DNA from: Mesorhizobium sp. B2-3-4
GTDB lineage: Bacteria > Pseudomonadota > Alphaproteobacteria > Rhizobiales > Rhizobiaceae
Length of the DNA: 64,000 nt
Assembly: GCF_006442315.1 (NCBI RefSeq)
Contig: NZ_VFVY01000021.1
Location: 1 to 64,000, forward strand
Direction: 5' to 3'
A program made the position numbers and the translations under genes. How positions within the stretch are numbered: the stretch's first letter is position 1; each line of letters starts with the position of its first letter. The notes beneath the pieces are model-generated. The model did no database searches. It was not told the DNA's origin and worked only from the letters and a program-made list of their open reading frames with translations. Below, one piece after another: positions 24,872 through 33,605 of this stretch.

Positions 24872-26035
24872 TCAGGCTGACTTGAAGCGCGCCATCAGCT
24901 CGGCGCGGCCCGGATCGGTCAGCGTTGCCGCCGCGCCGAATTCGAGCGGCGTCAAGAGATCGGCGGCCGGATAGAGGATCGGATTGTCGAGCACTTCCTT
25001 GGGCAGCAGCTTGTTGACGCGCGCGTCCGTCGAGGGCGCGCCGTTGGCCAGATGCTCCTTCACCGCGACCTGCGGATTCATCAGATAGTTGAGCAAGGCG
25101 TAACCGGCCGGCTTGTTCGGTGCGTCCTTCGGAATGGCGTAGAAATCGGTCCAGATCTCGCCGCCTTCCTTGCCCAGCACATAGGCGATCTCGGGAATGT
25201 CGCGATGCAGCTGCGCCCCGTCATTTGTCCAGCACATGGTCATCCAGGCGTCGCCCGCCCGCATCCCCGGCTGATAGTCGCTGGAGACCGCGAACAGGTG
25301 CGGCTTGACCTTCAAGAGCAGTTCTTCCGCCTTGGCGAGCTCATCCTGCTTCAGCGAGTTGAAGGAGTAGCCATAGTATTTCAACGCATTGCCGATGGTG
25401 GTCAGCTGATAGTCGTGCACCATCGTGCGGCCATCGCCCTCGGCCATCGCCGTGTCCCAGAATTCCTTCCAGCTCGTCATCGGCTTGGCGAGCTTCTTGG
25501 TGTTGACGGCAAAGCCTGTCGTGCCCCAGTTTTTCGGCACGGCATAAATGGTGCCGTCGATGGTGCCCTCCGACGTGAAGCGCGGGTCTTCCTGCGTGCC
25601 GTCGAAGTTCGGCAGCTTCGCCATCTCCAGCGGCTCGATGATGCCGAGCTTCTTGTAGGTCGAGATCGTGTAGTTGGTCGGCACGAACAGGCTCCAGCCC
25701 GAGGCGCCGGCCTGCAGCTTGGCCAGCATCTCCTCATTGGAGCCGAACACATTCACTTCGACGGCGACGCCCGTATCCTTCATGAAATTCTCGAAGGTCT
25801 GCGGGTCGTGATAGTTCGGCCAGGTGGCGATCGACATGCGGTCGCCGAGGTTTTCGGCGGCAAAGGCCGGCGTCGGCAGGATGCCGATTTCGCGCGCCAT
25901 CACCGCGGTCGCGATGCCAAGGCCGGTGAGGCCGAGGAAGTCGCGGCGGCCGATCGAGCCGCGCTTCAGGCGCATCAGCTGGTCGACGAAATTCTCGGGG
26001 CTTATCGGCAGTCCGTCACGATATGATTTCGACAT
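24872..26035 (-). CDS. Spermidine/putrescine-type periplasmic binding protein
   Basis: A 387-residue binding protein with a twin-arginine signal (GRRDFLGLTGLGIATAV, near residues 29-45) and a long N-terminal leader. The mature part resembles PotD: LSIATWPNYHDP-like beginning, FGSNEEMLAKLQAG and AVPKNWGTTGFAVN. It captures the substrate for the two permeases downstream. Its ATG lies inside the 3' end of the ATPase gene (20-base overlap). The Tat rather than Sec leader is common for such proteins in rhizobia. Confidence 0.91.
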   Translation of the reverse strand: MSKSYRDGLPISPENFVDQLMRLKRGSIGRRDFLGLTGLGIATAVMAREIGILPTPAFAAENLGDRMSIATWPNYHDPQTFENFMKDTGVAVEVNVFGSNEEMLAKLQAGASGWSLFVPTNYTISTYKKLGIIEPLEMAKLPNFDGTQEDPRFTSEGTIDGTIYAVPKNWGTTGFAVNTKKLAKPMTSWKEFWDTAMAEGDGRTMVHDYQLTTIGNALKYYGYSFNSLKQDELAKAEELLLKVKPHLFAVSSDYQPGMRAGDAWMTMCWTNDGAQLHRDIPEIAYVLGKEGGEIWTDFYAIPKDAPNKPAGYALLNYLMNPQVAVKEHLANGAPSTDARVNKLLPKEVLDNPILYPAADLLTPLEFGAAATLTDPGRAELMARFKSA

Positions 26036-27152
26036 GGTTGTTTACCCTCTGGTTGGTCCCGCTGTTCTTGGTTTCCGGGAACGCAAGCGGCGTTCCCTTG
26101 GCAAAGCCGATGGCGACGGGTTCACCCGGCTTGAAGAGATTGCCTTGGCCGATCAGATGGTCGGCCTTGGCGAGCAATGTTCCGATGCCCTGGACCTCGA
26201 TCGCGTATTCCGCCGTCGAGCCCAGAAAAATCCGGTTGCGCACGACGCCCTTGAGCGGGCCGCTGTCGGAAGCGCCGAGGCTGAGTGATTCAGGGCGCAG
26301 GCTGACCGAGACGGCCTCGCCTTGTCGCAGGCTCGTGCGTTTGCGTGCCGTAATGACGGTGCCGTCCGCCAGCGCCACGTCCACGAGATCGCCGGCATGC
26401 CCGGCAACCTTGCCGGCAAGCAGATTGGTCTTGCCGACGAAATCGGCCACGAACAGATCGGCCGGCTCGTCATAGATTTCGCTCGGCTGTCCGAGCTGGA
26501 CGATGCGCCCGCCATTCATGACGCAGACGAAGTCGCTCATCGACAGCGCTTCCTCCTGGTCATGGGTGACCAGCACGAAGGTGATGCCGATCTCGCGCTG
26601 CAGGTTCTGCAGTTCGATCTGCATGTCGGTACGCAGCTTCTTGTCGAGCGCCGCCAGCGGCTCGTCGAGCAACAGCACGGCAGGCTTGTTGACCAGCGCA
26701 CGGGCCAGGGCGACGCGCTGCTGCTGCCCGCCGGACAGTTCGTGGATCTTACGGCCGCCATAGCCGGCGAGCCGCACCATTTCGAGCGCCTCGCCCGCCC
26801 GCCGGCGGATCTCGGACGACGACAGCCTGGGCCTTGCCTGGCGCAGCCCGTAGGAGACGTTGGCTTCCACATCGAGATGCGGGAACAGCGCATATTGCTG
26901 GAACACCATGTTGACCGGCCGCCGGTAGGGCGGCGTGCCGGCCATGTCCTGGCCGCGGATCAACACCTGGCCTTCGCTCGGTTGCTCGAAGCCGCCGATC
27001 ATGCGCAGGCACGTCGTCTTGCCGCACCCGGACGGCCCGAGCAGAGCGACGAAGGCGGAGGGCGGGACAGAGAGATCGATGCCGCTGACCGCGGTCACCG
27101 CGCCATAGCGCTTGGTGACGCCGCGAAACTCGATGTCGGGCACTGCGGTCAA
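26016..27152 (-). CDS. Spermidine/putrescine-type ABC ATPase (PotA-like)
   Basis: A 378-residue ATPase with Walker A GPSGCGKTT, Q-loop VFQQYALFPH, signature LSGGQQQRVALARAL, Walker B VLLLDEPLAALDKK and a C-terminal TOBE domain from about residue 240. It is the first gene of the leftward operon ATPase-binding protein-permease-permease-SDR. The frame starts at TTG 27152; GTG 27143 is an alternative, and neither has a strong ribosome-binding site. It diverges from a LuxR-type regulator, with a palindrome in between. Confidence 0.9.
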   Translation of the reverse strand: MTAVPDIEFRGVTKRYGAVTAVSGIDLSVPPSAFVALLGPSGCGKTTCLRMIGGFEQPSEGQVLIRGQDMAGTPPYRRPVNMVFQQYALFPHLDVEANVSYGLRQARPRLSSSEIRRRAGEALEMVRLAGYGGRKIHELSGGQQQRVALARALVNKPAVLLLDEPLAALDKKLRTDMQIELQNLQREIGITFVLVTHDQEEALSMSDFVCVMNGGRIVQLGQPSEIYDEPADLFVADFVGKTNLLAGKVAGHAGDLVDVALADGTVITARKRTSLRQGEAVSVSLRPESLSLGASDSGPLKGVVRNRIFLGSTAEYAIEVQGIGTLLAKADHLIGQGNLFKPGEPVAIGFAKGTPLAFPETKNSGTNQRVNNHVEIIS

Positions 27153-27215
27153 AGGCTGCGGGCTCCAGCGACGGGATCGATTTTGAGAACGCTACCAGAG
27201 CCAATGCCGGCTAGT

Positions 27216-27237
27216 ATATACCTCAGCGGTGGTATAT
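27216..27237. promoter_or_regulatory. Inverted repeat between importer and LuxR-type gene
   Basis: ATATACC and GGTATAT are perfect 7-base arms separated by eight bases, giving a symmetric site of LuxR-type size. A partial copy (GGGTATC) occurs just upstream of the regulator's TTG start. It lies in the 117-base divergent gap and is the best operator candidate for the regulator. Confidence 0.5.
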
Positions 27238-27269
27238 CTGATCTATTTTCTCGCTCAGGGGGGTATCAA

Positions 27270-28076
27270 TTGTCCCGCAACGACGAATACCGAAAGCTCG
27301 CGGCCCTTGTCGCGGCGACGCGGGAGACCGGCGGCGACCTCTTCGGCAAGGCGATGGTCGACTGGCTGAGGCAACATGTCGGGTTCGATCACTGCGTGAT
27401 CTTCGGCTATCGCGGCGCCTCGCGACCACCGCTGCTGTTCGAGACCTTCTCGCCGGCCGAAAGCCATGTCTTCGTCGCCCTCTATCAGGAGGGACCTTAT
27501 CTGCTCGATCCGTTCCACCACGCGGCTGTCGAGCGCAAGGAGGGGTTCTGGCGCATGCGCGAGCTTGCGCCCGACCGTTTCTACGCCAGCGAGTATTTCC
27601 GCTCCTATTACAGCCAGACCAGACTGGCCGAGGAGGTCGGCTTCTTCGTGCCGCTGGCGGGCAAGGACGCGCTGGTGCTGTCGCTGATGCGGCTCAGCGC
27701 ATCAGGTCCGTTCGGCACGGCCGACGCAAGGCTGCTGCGCGACATGGCGCCGGCGGTGATCGAGCTCGCCAGGCTGCGCTGGCCTGCCCTTCCGGCCGAA
27801 CAACCGGCCGAGGCGAAGCACGATGAGACGATAGCCGCCGTCAACGAGTTCGACCGCGCCCATATCTGGAAGAGCCTGTCGCTGACGCCGCGCGAAAAGC
27901 ATGTGGTCGACCTTGTGCTGCAGGGACATTCGACGGAATCGATCGCGAGAGCCATGCGCATCGTGCCAGGAACCGTGAAGGTTCATCGCCGCAACATCTA
28001 CCGCAAGCTCAAGATCAAGTCGCAGGCCGGTCTCTTCGCCCGCTTCGTCGAGATCATCGACGCGCGGATAAGGTAA
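27270..28076 (+). CDS. LuxR-type transcriptional regulator
   Basis: A 268-residue regulator with a GerE/LuxR helix-turn-helix at about residues 203-262: LTPREKHVVDLVLQGHSTES followed by VHRRNIYRKLKIKSQAG. The N-terminal 170 residues form an unrecognised sensor domain, not an obvious receiver or acyl-homoserine-lactone domain. I choose TTG 27270 because AGGGGGGT precedes it with proper spacing; the upstream ATG at 27204 would place the palindrome at 27216-27237 inside the gene. It probably controls the divergent polyamine-type importer and itself. Confidence 0.82.
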   Translation: MSRNDEYRKLAALVAATRETGGDLFGKAMVDWLRQHVGFDHCVIFGYRGASRPPLLFETFSPAESHVFVALYQEGPYLLDPFHHAAVERKEGFWRMRELAPDRFYASEYFRSYYSQTRLAEEVGFFVPLAGKDALVLSLMRLSASGPFGTADARLLRDMAPAVIELARLRWPALPAEQPAEAKHDETIAAVNEFDRAHIWKSLSLTPREKHVVDLVLQGHSTESIARAMRIVPGTVKVHRRNIYRKLKIKSQAGLFARFVEIIDARIR

Positions 28077-28083
28077 ACCCCGA

Positions 28084-30150
28084 TCAGGCCGCCGCGCCGT
28101 CTCCCCAGGAACCGGTCTCGGCCATCCGCTTCAGCAACGGAGACGGCTTGAAGACGTCCTTACCGGTCCGCTCGTGCCAATGCTCGAGCCGCGCGACGAT
28201 CTTCCCCGCGCCTTCGAGGCCGGCCCAGAACATCGGGCCGCCCTTGCCGACGGGAAAACCATAGCCGTTGACCCAGACGACATCGATGTCGGACGCGCGG
28301 GCCGCGATCCCTTCCTGCAGGATCTTCGCCCCCTCGTTGATCAGGGGATAGAGCGTGCGCTCGATGATCTCGTCCGGGCCGATGGTGCGCGGGGCGATGC
28401 CTGCCTCGGCCGCCTTGTCGCGGATCAGCGCCTCGACCTCGGGATCGGCAACGCCTGACCGGGCACCGGCTTTGTAGAGGTAGAAGCCACGGCCGGTTTT
28501 CTGACCGAAACGCCCCTGTTCGCACAGCGTGTCGGCGATCACGGCCGTCAGGCCTCGCGCCTTGCGGTTGCGCCAGCCAATGTCGAGGCCGGCGAGGTCT
28601 CCCATCTGGAACGGACCCATCGGCCAGCCGAAATCGGTGAACGCCTTGTCGATCTGGCTGGGCGTCGCGCCTTCGAGTAGGAGCGCTTCGGATTCGGCGC
28701 CACGCGCGGCCAGCATACGGTTGCCGACGAAGCCGTGGCAGACACCGACGACCACGGCTACCTTGCCGATCCGGCGCGCCAGGTCGACGACGGTCGCCAG
28801 CGCATCCGGCGCGGTCTTCTGCGCCCGCACGATCTCCAAGAGCTTCATGACATTGGCTGGCGAGAAGAAATGCAGGCCGAGCACGTCCTGCGGCCGCGAG
28901 GTCGTGGCGGCGATCTCGTCGATGTCGAGATAGGAGGTGTTGGTGGCAAGGATGGCGCCCGCTTTCGCCACCGCGTCGAGCTTGCCGAAGATTTCTTTCT
29001 TGACCGCCATGTCCTCGAACGCCGCCTCGACGATCAGGTCGCAATCGGCGAGATCGGCATGGTCGGTCGAGCCCTTGAACTGGCTAAGCCGCTGACGCCT
29101 GGCGTCTTCGGTCAGGGAACCCCGCGAAACGGAGACCGCATAGTTCTTCTCGATCGTCGCCAGCCCGCGCTGCAAGGCCTCATGGCTGGTTTCCAGCAAC
29201 GTGACGGGGAACCCGCCATTGACGAAAGCCATGGCTATGCCGCCGCCCATCGTGCCGGCGCCAATGACGCCGACACGGCCGATCCTGCGCTTGGGCGTGT
29301 CCTTGCCGGGGAGCTTTGCCGCCTCTCGCTCGGCGAAGAAAAGATGTCGCTGCGCCCGCGACTGGTCGCCGGCGACGAGTTTCACGAACAGCGCCCGCTC
29401 CGCCGCCAGCGCCCCGTCGAAGGGCAGCGTGACGGCATTGCGCACCGCCTGCGCGCAGGCGATCGGCGCTTCGAGGCCGCGCGCCTTCCTGGCAAGGTCC
29501 GCCGCCTCGGCATCGAAGGCAACGAGATCGGTGTCCCCCGCAACGCGATCGCGTATTGGCGTGAACGGGCCGCCCTTGCGGGCAATTTCGCGGGCGAAAT
29601 TCACGGCGTGTATGGTCAGATCACCGTCGAAGACGGCGTCGACCAGGCCGGCGCCATGCGCCTCGTCGGCACTGATCGGCGTACCCGAAACGATCATCCT
29701 CAGCGCCTTCAAGGCACCGACAAGGCGCGGCAGCCGCACCGTGCCGCCGCCGCCAGGCAGGAGGCCGAGCTTGACCTCGGGCAGGCCGAGCTTGGCGCCC
29801 CGATCGGCAACGCGGAAATGGCAGCCGAGCGCCAGCTCCAGCCCGCCGCCGAGCGCGGTGCCGTGGATGGCCGCGACCGTCGGCTTGGCGATTGTCTCCA
29901 GCACCGCCACGATGGCACGCAGATCGGGCTGCCGCTCCGGCTTGCCGAATTCGGTGATGTCGGCGCCGGCAACGAAGGTCCGCCCAGCGCAGGCGAGCAC
30001 GATCGCAGCGACCGAAGGATCGTCGCGCAAGGCAACCAGCGCCTGCATCAGCGGCTCGCGGACATGGAAGCTCAGCGCGTTGACCGGCGGATTGTCGATG
30101 GTGACGATGGCGACATCGCCGTCCCGGCTGACCGTCAGGAAATCGGACAC
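28084..30150 (-). CDS. Bifunctional enoyl-CoA hydratase / 3-hydroxyacyl-CoA dehydrogenase
   Basis: A 688-residue two-domain enzyme of beta-oxidation. The N-terminal crotonase domain (about 1-190) has AGADITEFG for the oxyanion hole and GGGLELALGC with PEVKLGLLPGGGG. The dehydrogenase begins with VGVIGAGTMGGGIAMAF at about 293 and continues with HFFSPANVMKLLEIV and two C-terminal HAD repeats. The gene starts with GTG behind GGGAGG. It is shorter than E. coli FadB and resembles the FadJ/peroxisomal-type fusion common in rhizobia. It stands alone, convergent with the LuxR-type gene. A thiolase partner is not adjacent. Confidence 0.9.
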   Translation of the reverse strand: MSDFLTVSRDGDVAIVTIDNPPVNALSFHVREPLMQALVALRDDPSVAAIVLACAGRTFVAGADITEFGKPERQPDLRAIVAVLETIAKPTVAAIHGTALGGGLELALGCHFRVADRGAKLGLPEVKLGLLPGGGGTVRLPRLVGALKALRMIVSGTPISADEAHGAGLVDAVFDGDLTIHAVNFAREIARKGGPFTPIRDRVAGDTDLVAFDAEAADLARKARGLEAPIACAQAVRNAVTLPFDGALAAERALFVKLVAGDQSRAQRHLFFAEREAAKLPGKDTPKRRIGRVGVIGAGTMGGGIAMAFVNGGFPVTLLETSHEALQRGLATIEKNYAVSVSRGSLTEDARRQRLSQFKGSTDHADLADCDLIVEAAFEDMAVKKEIFGKLDAVAKAGAILATNTSYLDIDEIAATTSRPQDVLGLHFFSPANVMKLLEIVRAQKTAPDALATVVDLARRIGKVAVVVGVCHGFVGNRMLAARGAESEALLLEGATPSQIDKAFTDFGWPMGPFQMGDLAGLDIGWRNRKARGLTAVIADTLCEQGRFGQKTGRGFYLYKAGARSGVADPEVEALIRDKAAEAGIAPRTIGPDEIIERTLYPLINEGAKILQEGIAARASDIDVVWVNGYGFPVGKGGPMFWAGLEGAGKIVARLEHWHERTGKDVFKPSPLLKRMAETGSWGDGAAA

Positions 30151-30258
30151 GCAAACCTCCCAGAATGGTAGCGGCGATCGCCGCGCGAACAGGACTTACA
30201 GCGCCATCGTGCGGAAGGGAACCGGATGCCGCCCTGGCACAATGATTAGCGGCAAAAC

Positions 30259-31971
30259 CTACCTTCGACCGGCGGCCTCCGTGGCCAGCATCTCCGGCAT
30301 GAGGGCATCCTTGCCGCGTCCGCCGCGCCAGGAGGCGAAAGCCGCGATGAGATAGAGCAAGGCCGAGAAAGTGAAGGCGAAGACCAGCCCATGCTTGAAC
30401 GGCCCCGACATCAATTCAGGGAAGAAGGCATGGCCCGTCAGCGTGTCGATGCTCTGTTGCGGCAGGGCGTGCAGCACATCCGCCGGTATCAGCTCGCCCA
30501 TCGGATTGTAGCCGAGGAAGGCGGCGAACAGGCTGGCGACCGGCGGCATGTTGGCAATCTGGTGCGCCACCCCTTCCGGCACGTGCTGGGCCAGCAGGCC
30601 CGCCTCCATGCTTTGCGGCAGGCTGGCGGCAAGGCCGACGATCATCAGGCTGAAGAACAGGCCGATCGACAGCACCTGCCCGGCATTGGTGGTGGTGGCC
30701 CGCATGCCCGAAGCCTGGCCGCGCTCGCGCGCCGGCACCGAATTCATGATCTGAGTCGAGTTCGGCGCCACGAACAGGCCCGAACCGAGACCGTTGAGGA
30801 ACAGCAGGCCGGCAAAGGCCGCGTAGGAGAAGTCGGCCGGCAGCGCCATCAAGGCGACGAAGCTCACCGCGCCCGCGACCATGCCGCCGACCGCGAAGGG
30901 CACGCCGCCGATCCGGTCGGAGAAATAGCCCGACACCGGGCCGGCGATGAGGAAGCCGGCGGTCAGCGGCAGCATGAAGATCGCCGACCACAGCGGCGTC
31001 TCCTCGAAGGAATAGCCGTGCAGCGGCAGCCAGATGCCTTGCAGCCAGACGATAAGCATGAACTGCAGCCCGCCGCGCGCAATGCCCGAGGCGAGATTGG
31101 CAATATTGCCATAGGCGAAGCCGGGGATGCGAAACAGTTTCAGGTCGAGCATTGGCTTGGCCACGCGCTGCTCGATGAGGATGAAGGCGATCAGCGAGAG
31201 GAAGCCGACGGCAAACAGCACCAGCACTTTCGGGCTGGACCAGGCCATGACCTGGTCGCCATAGGGCTGCAGGCCATAGGTGATGGCGGTGAGGATCAGA
31301 ACCAGCCCAAGCCCGAAGCTGACGTTGCCGAGCCAGTCGATCGTGTGCGTCGAGCGGTTCGGAGCGTCATGCAGCTTGAGATATGCCCAGACCGTGCCGA
31401 CAAGGCCGAACGGCACGTTGATCCAGAACACCAGCCGCCAGTCCGTGTCGGCGAGCAGGCCGCCGATCAGCAGGCCGACGAACTGCCCGCCGATCGCCGC
31501 CACCACATTGATGCCGAGCGCGAAGCCGCGCTCGTTTTCGGGGAAGGCATCGGTGAGCAGCGCGGTCGAGTTGGCCATGATCAGCGCGCCGCCTATGCCC
31601 TGGATGATGCGCACCGATATCAGGTAGATCGCGGCGAAATCACCCTGGCCCGGCAAAAGGCTGAGCGCGATCGAAGCGGCGGTGAAGATGGCGAAGCCGA
31701 GATTGTACATTTTCGCGCGCCCGAACTGGTCGCCGAGCCGGCCGAAGGCGACGACGAGCACCGCTGTCGCGATCATGTAGCCGATGATCGCCCACAAGAG
31801 GTAATTGATGTTGCCGGGGTCGAGCGCCTTGAGACCGATGCCGCGAAACACCGCCGGCAGGCTGATCAGCAGGATAGAGCCGTTGATGGCGGCGGCCAGC
31901 ATGCCGAGCGTGGTGTTGCTCAGAACCATCCATTTGTGGCTCTGCGGGCGACTGTCTGCGGCGGTATTCAT
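30259..31971 (-). CDS. MFS drug transporter, DHA2 (EmrB/QacA) family
   Basis: A 570-residue major facilitator with about 14 helices. The motif-A loop reads GRLGDQFGRAKMYN, and the motif after helix 5 is GGLLADTDWRLVFWINVPFG, characteristic of DHA2 proton-driven multidrug exporters. The ATG at 31971 is chosen because the frame further upstream lies over the divergent TetR gene. It is under probable control of the TetR protein encoded at 32045-32653. Confidence 0.9.
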   Translation of the reverse strand: MNTAADSRPQSHKWMVLSNTTLGMLAAAINGSILLISLPAVFRGIGLKALDPGNINYLLWAIIGYMIATAVLVVAFGRLGDQFGRAKMYNLGFAIFTAASIALSLLPGQGDFAAIYLISVRIIQGIGGALIMANSTALLTDAFPENERGFALGINVVAAIGGQFVGLLIGGLLADTDWRLVFWINVPFGLVGTVWAYLKLHDAPNRSTHTIDWLGNVSFGLGLVLILTAITYGLQPYGDQVMAWSSPKVLVLFAVGFLSLIAFILIEQRVAKPMLDLKLFRIPGFAYGNIANLASGIARGGLQFMLIVWLQGIWLPLHGYSFEETPLWSAIFMLPLTAGFLIAGPVSGYFSDRIGGVPFAVGGMVAGAVSFVALMALPADFSYAAFAGLLFLNGLGSGLFVAPNSTQIMNSVPARERGQASGMRATTTNAGQVLSIGLFFSLMIVGLAASLPQSMEAGLLAQHVPEGVAHQIANMPPVASLFAAFLGYNPMGELIPADVLHALPQQSIDTLTGHAFFPELMSGPFKHGLVFAFTFSALLYLIAAFASWRGGRGKDALMPEMLATEAAGRR

Positions 31972-32016
31972 GGTGGTAACTCTCGACGGCGCTGGCGCGA
32001 TTGCCGTCAGCGTAAT

Positions 32017-32058
32017 ATATGAGGATAGTCTCAGGTTTGGAAATATGAGGATGGCCTC
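32017..32058. promoter_or_regulatory. Paired direct repeats, candidate TetR operators
   Basis: ATATGAGGATAGTCTC (32017-32032) and ATATGAGGATGGCCTC (32043-32058) are direct repeats with 14 of 16 identities and a 26-base period. Each contains a small dyad (TGAG-N6-CTCA and GAGG-N4-CCTC). The first lies in the divergent gap and the second covers the TetR start codon, fitting repression of both the pump and its regulator. Confidence 0.5.
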
Positions 32059-32653
32059 GGAAAAAGCAAGAGCCCCGACAGCGAATCCGCGTGCGCCGCA
32101 GCAAAAAAGGGGCCGCGAGCGGGTCGCCGCGCTGACGGCGAGCGCCTCGGCGCTATTCGTCGAGAAGGGATTCGAGGCGACGACCATGACAGAGATCGCC
32201 GCCCGCGCGGGTGCCGCGATAGGCACGCTCTATCTGTTCTTTCCGACCAAGGAGGCGCTGGCGCAAGCCATCCTGGCCGAGAACGCCGAGGATCTGTCGG
32301 CCCGGCTCGATGTCTTGCGCGAGCGTACCGGCGGCCTGAACGCAGCGGCGATCGCCGATGCGCTGTTTGGCGTGCTCGGCGACTTTCTCACCACGCATGC
32401 TGCCTATTCGGCATTGCTCGACCTGCCCGGCGACGAAGGCTGGCGACGCAAGATGCGCGCACACCGGCGCGGGCAGATCGCGGCGCTATTCGCGCAAGCC
32501 GAGCCGCCGCTGCCGGCTGGTCAGGCCGAGCGGCTGGCCGTGATCGTGCCGCAGCTTATGCGCATCCCGCTGGCCCTGGTTGGTGAGAAACGCTTGCGCG
32601 ACGGCGTCCTGGAAGAGTTGAGGCTGATGCTGGCGCGGCACCTAGAAGGCTGA
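32045..32653 (+). CDS. TetR-family regulator
   Basis: About 202 residues from ATG 32045 (a second ATG is two codons later). The N-terminal helix-turn-helix is at about residues 27-70, with ALFVEKGFEATTMTEIAARA and GAAIGTLYLFFPTKEAL, the classic TetR recognition region. The C-terminal ligand domain is generic. It diverges from the DHA2 pump with 73 bases between starts, a standard local repressor arrangement. It ends one base from the convergent sugar-permease stop. Confidence 0.88.
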   Translation: MRMASEKARAPTANPRAPQQKRGRERVAALTASASALFVEKGFEATTMTEIAARAGAAIGTLYLFFPTKEALAQAILAENAEDLSARLDVLRERTGGLNAAAIADALFGVLGDFLTTHAAYSALLDLPGDEGWRRKMRAHRRGQIAALFAQAEPPLPAGQAERLAVIVPQLMRIPLALVGEKRLRDGVLEELRLMLARHLEG

Positions 32654-32654
32654 G

Positions 32655-33602
32655 TCAGCGCACCGTCTTCTCGCCGCCTGCAGCGGTGATCACTCCGACG
32701 ATGATCAGTCCGGTCAGCAGGAGCCGCACGCCGGCGCTGACGCCGAACGTGTTGAGCATGGTCAACAGCAGCACCAGGAACAGCGCCGCGCCCCACACAC
32801 CGGGCACATTGGCCTTGCCGCCGGCGACCGACGTGCCGCCGATGACGACGACGGCGATCGAGGCGAGCAGATATTCATTGCCGATATCGACATTGGCGCC
32901 GCGGAAATAGCCGGCAAGCAGGGCGCCGTCGATGCCGCCGAGCGCGCCCGACAGCGTGTAGGTGAGGAAGCGGATGCGCCCGACATTGACGCCGGCGAGC
33001 CAGGCGGCGCGAATGTTCTGGCCGATCGCCAGCACCGAACGGCCATAGATCATGCGCTGCAGCGCGATGGCCGCGCCGATGGTGAACAGCACGGTGAGGA
33101 TCGCCAGCACGGGAATGCCCAGCACCTGCCAGTTGGTGAAATCGGCGAAGCCCGGTGGCGGCTTGATCTGCAGCCCGCGTCCATAGCTGATGTCGACCGA
33201 CTGGATGATGAAGCTCGCCGACAGCGTGGCGATGATCGGCGGAATGCGCAGCGCCCAGATCAGGAGATAGTTGATGGCGCCGATCGCGGCACCGCAGGCG
33301 AGCGCGGCGAGCAGGCCCACCACGATCATGGCGTCGCTGCCGCCCATCACCTTCATGGCGACCGCGCTGGCGAGGCCGATATTGGCCGGCAGCGACAGGT
33401 CGACATTGCCCGGCCCGAGCGTGATGACGAACATCTGGCCGACGCCGACGATGACGGTGAACACGGCAAGCGACAGCGCCGCGGTGACCATGCCGCCGGC
33501 GCCATAGCCGCCGGTGAAGGCGATCGTCGCCAGCCACACCAGCAGCGCGCCGACGAACGACCAGATCCAGGGTCTTGCGAGCAGCGTTTTCAGCGAGGCC
33601 AT
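32655..33602 (-). CDS. Ribose/xylose-type sugar ABC permease 1
   Basis: A 315-residue RbsC-like permease with about nine helices. The conserved loop reads VITLGPGNVDLSLPANIGLA and VVIGGTSVAGGKANVPGVWG. A strong GGAGAGGTGA site precedes the ATG, three bases after the upstream permease stop. It is the distal gene of the leftward binding protein-ATPase-permease-permease operon. The sugar is unidentified; the divergent glucan and pentose-phosphate genes suggest a glucose-related or pentose substrate. Confidence 0.9.
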   Translation of the reverse strand: MASLKTLLARPWIWSFVGALLVWLATIAFTGGYGAGGMVTAALSLAVFTVIVGVGQMFVITLGPGNVDLSLPANIGLASAVAMKVMGGSDAMIVVGLLAALACGAAIGAINYLLIWALRIPPIIATLSASFIIQSVDISYGRGLQIKPPPGFADFTNWQVLGIPVLAILTVLFTIGAAIALQRMIYGRSVLAIGQNIRAAWLAGVNVGRIRFLTYTLSGALGGIDGALLAGYFRGANVDIGNEYLLASIAVVVIGGTSVAGGKANVPGVWGAALFLVLLLTMLNTFGVSAGVRLLLTGLIIVGVITAAGGEKTVR

Positions 33603-33605
33603 GGC

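Noticed and set aside
28735..30171. Long plus-strand frame opposite the FadB-like gene
   Set aside because: The minus-strand product has all domains of the bifunctional enzyme; the antisense frame has no recognisable motif.
30391..32022. 543-codon plus-strand frame
   Set aside because: Antisense to the DHA2 pump, with charged low-complexity composition and no ribosome-binding site.
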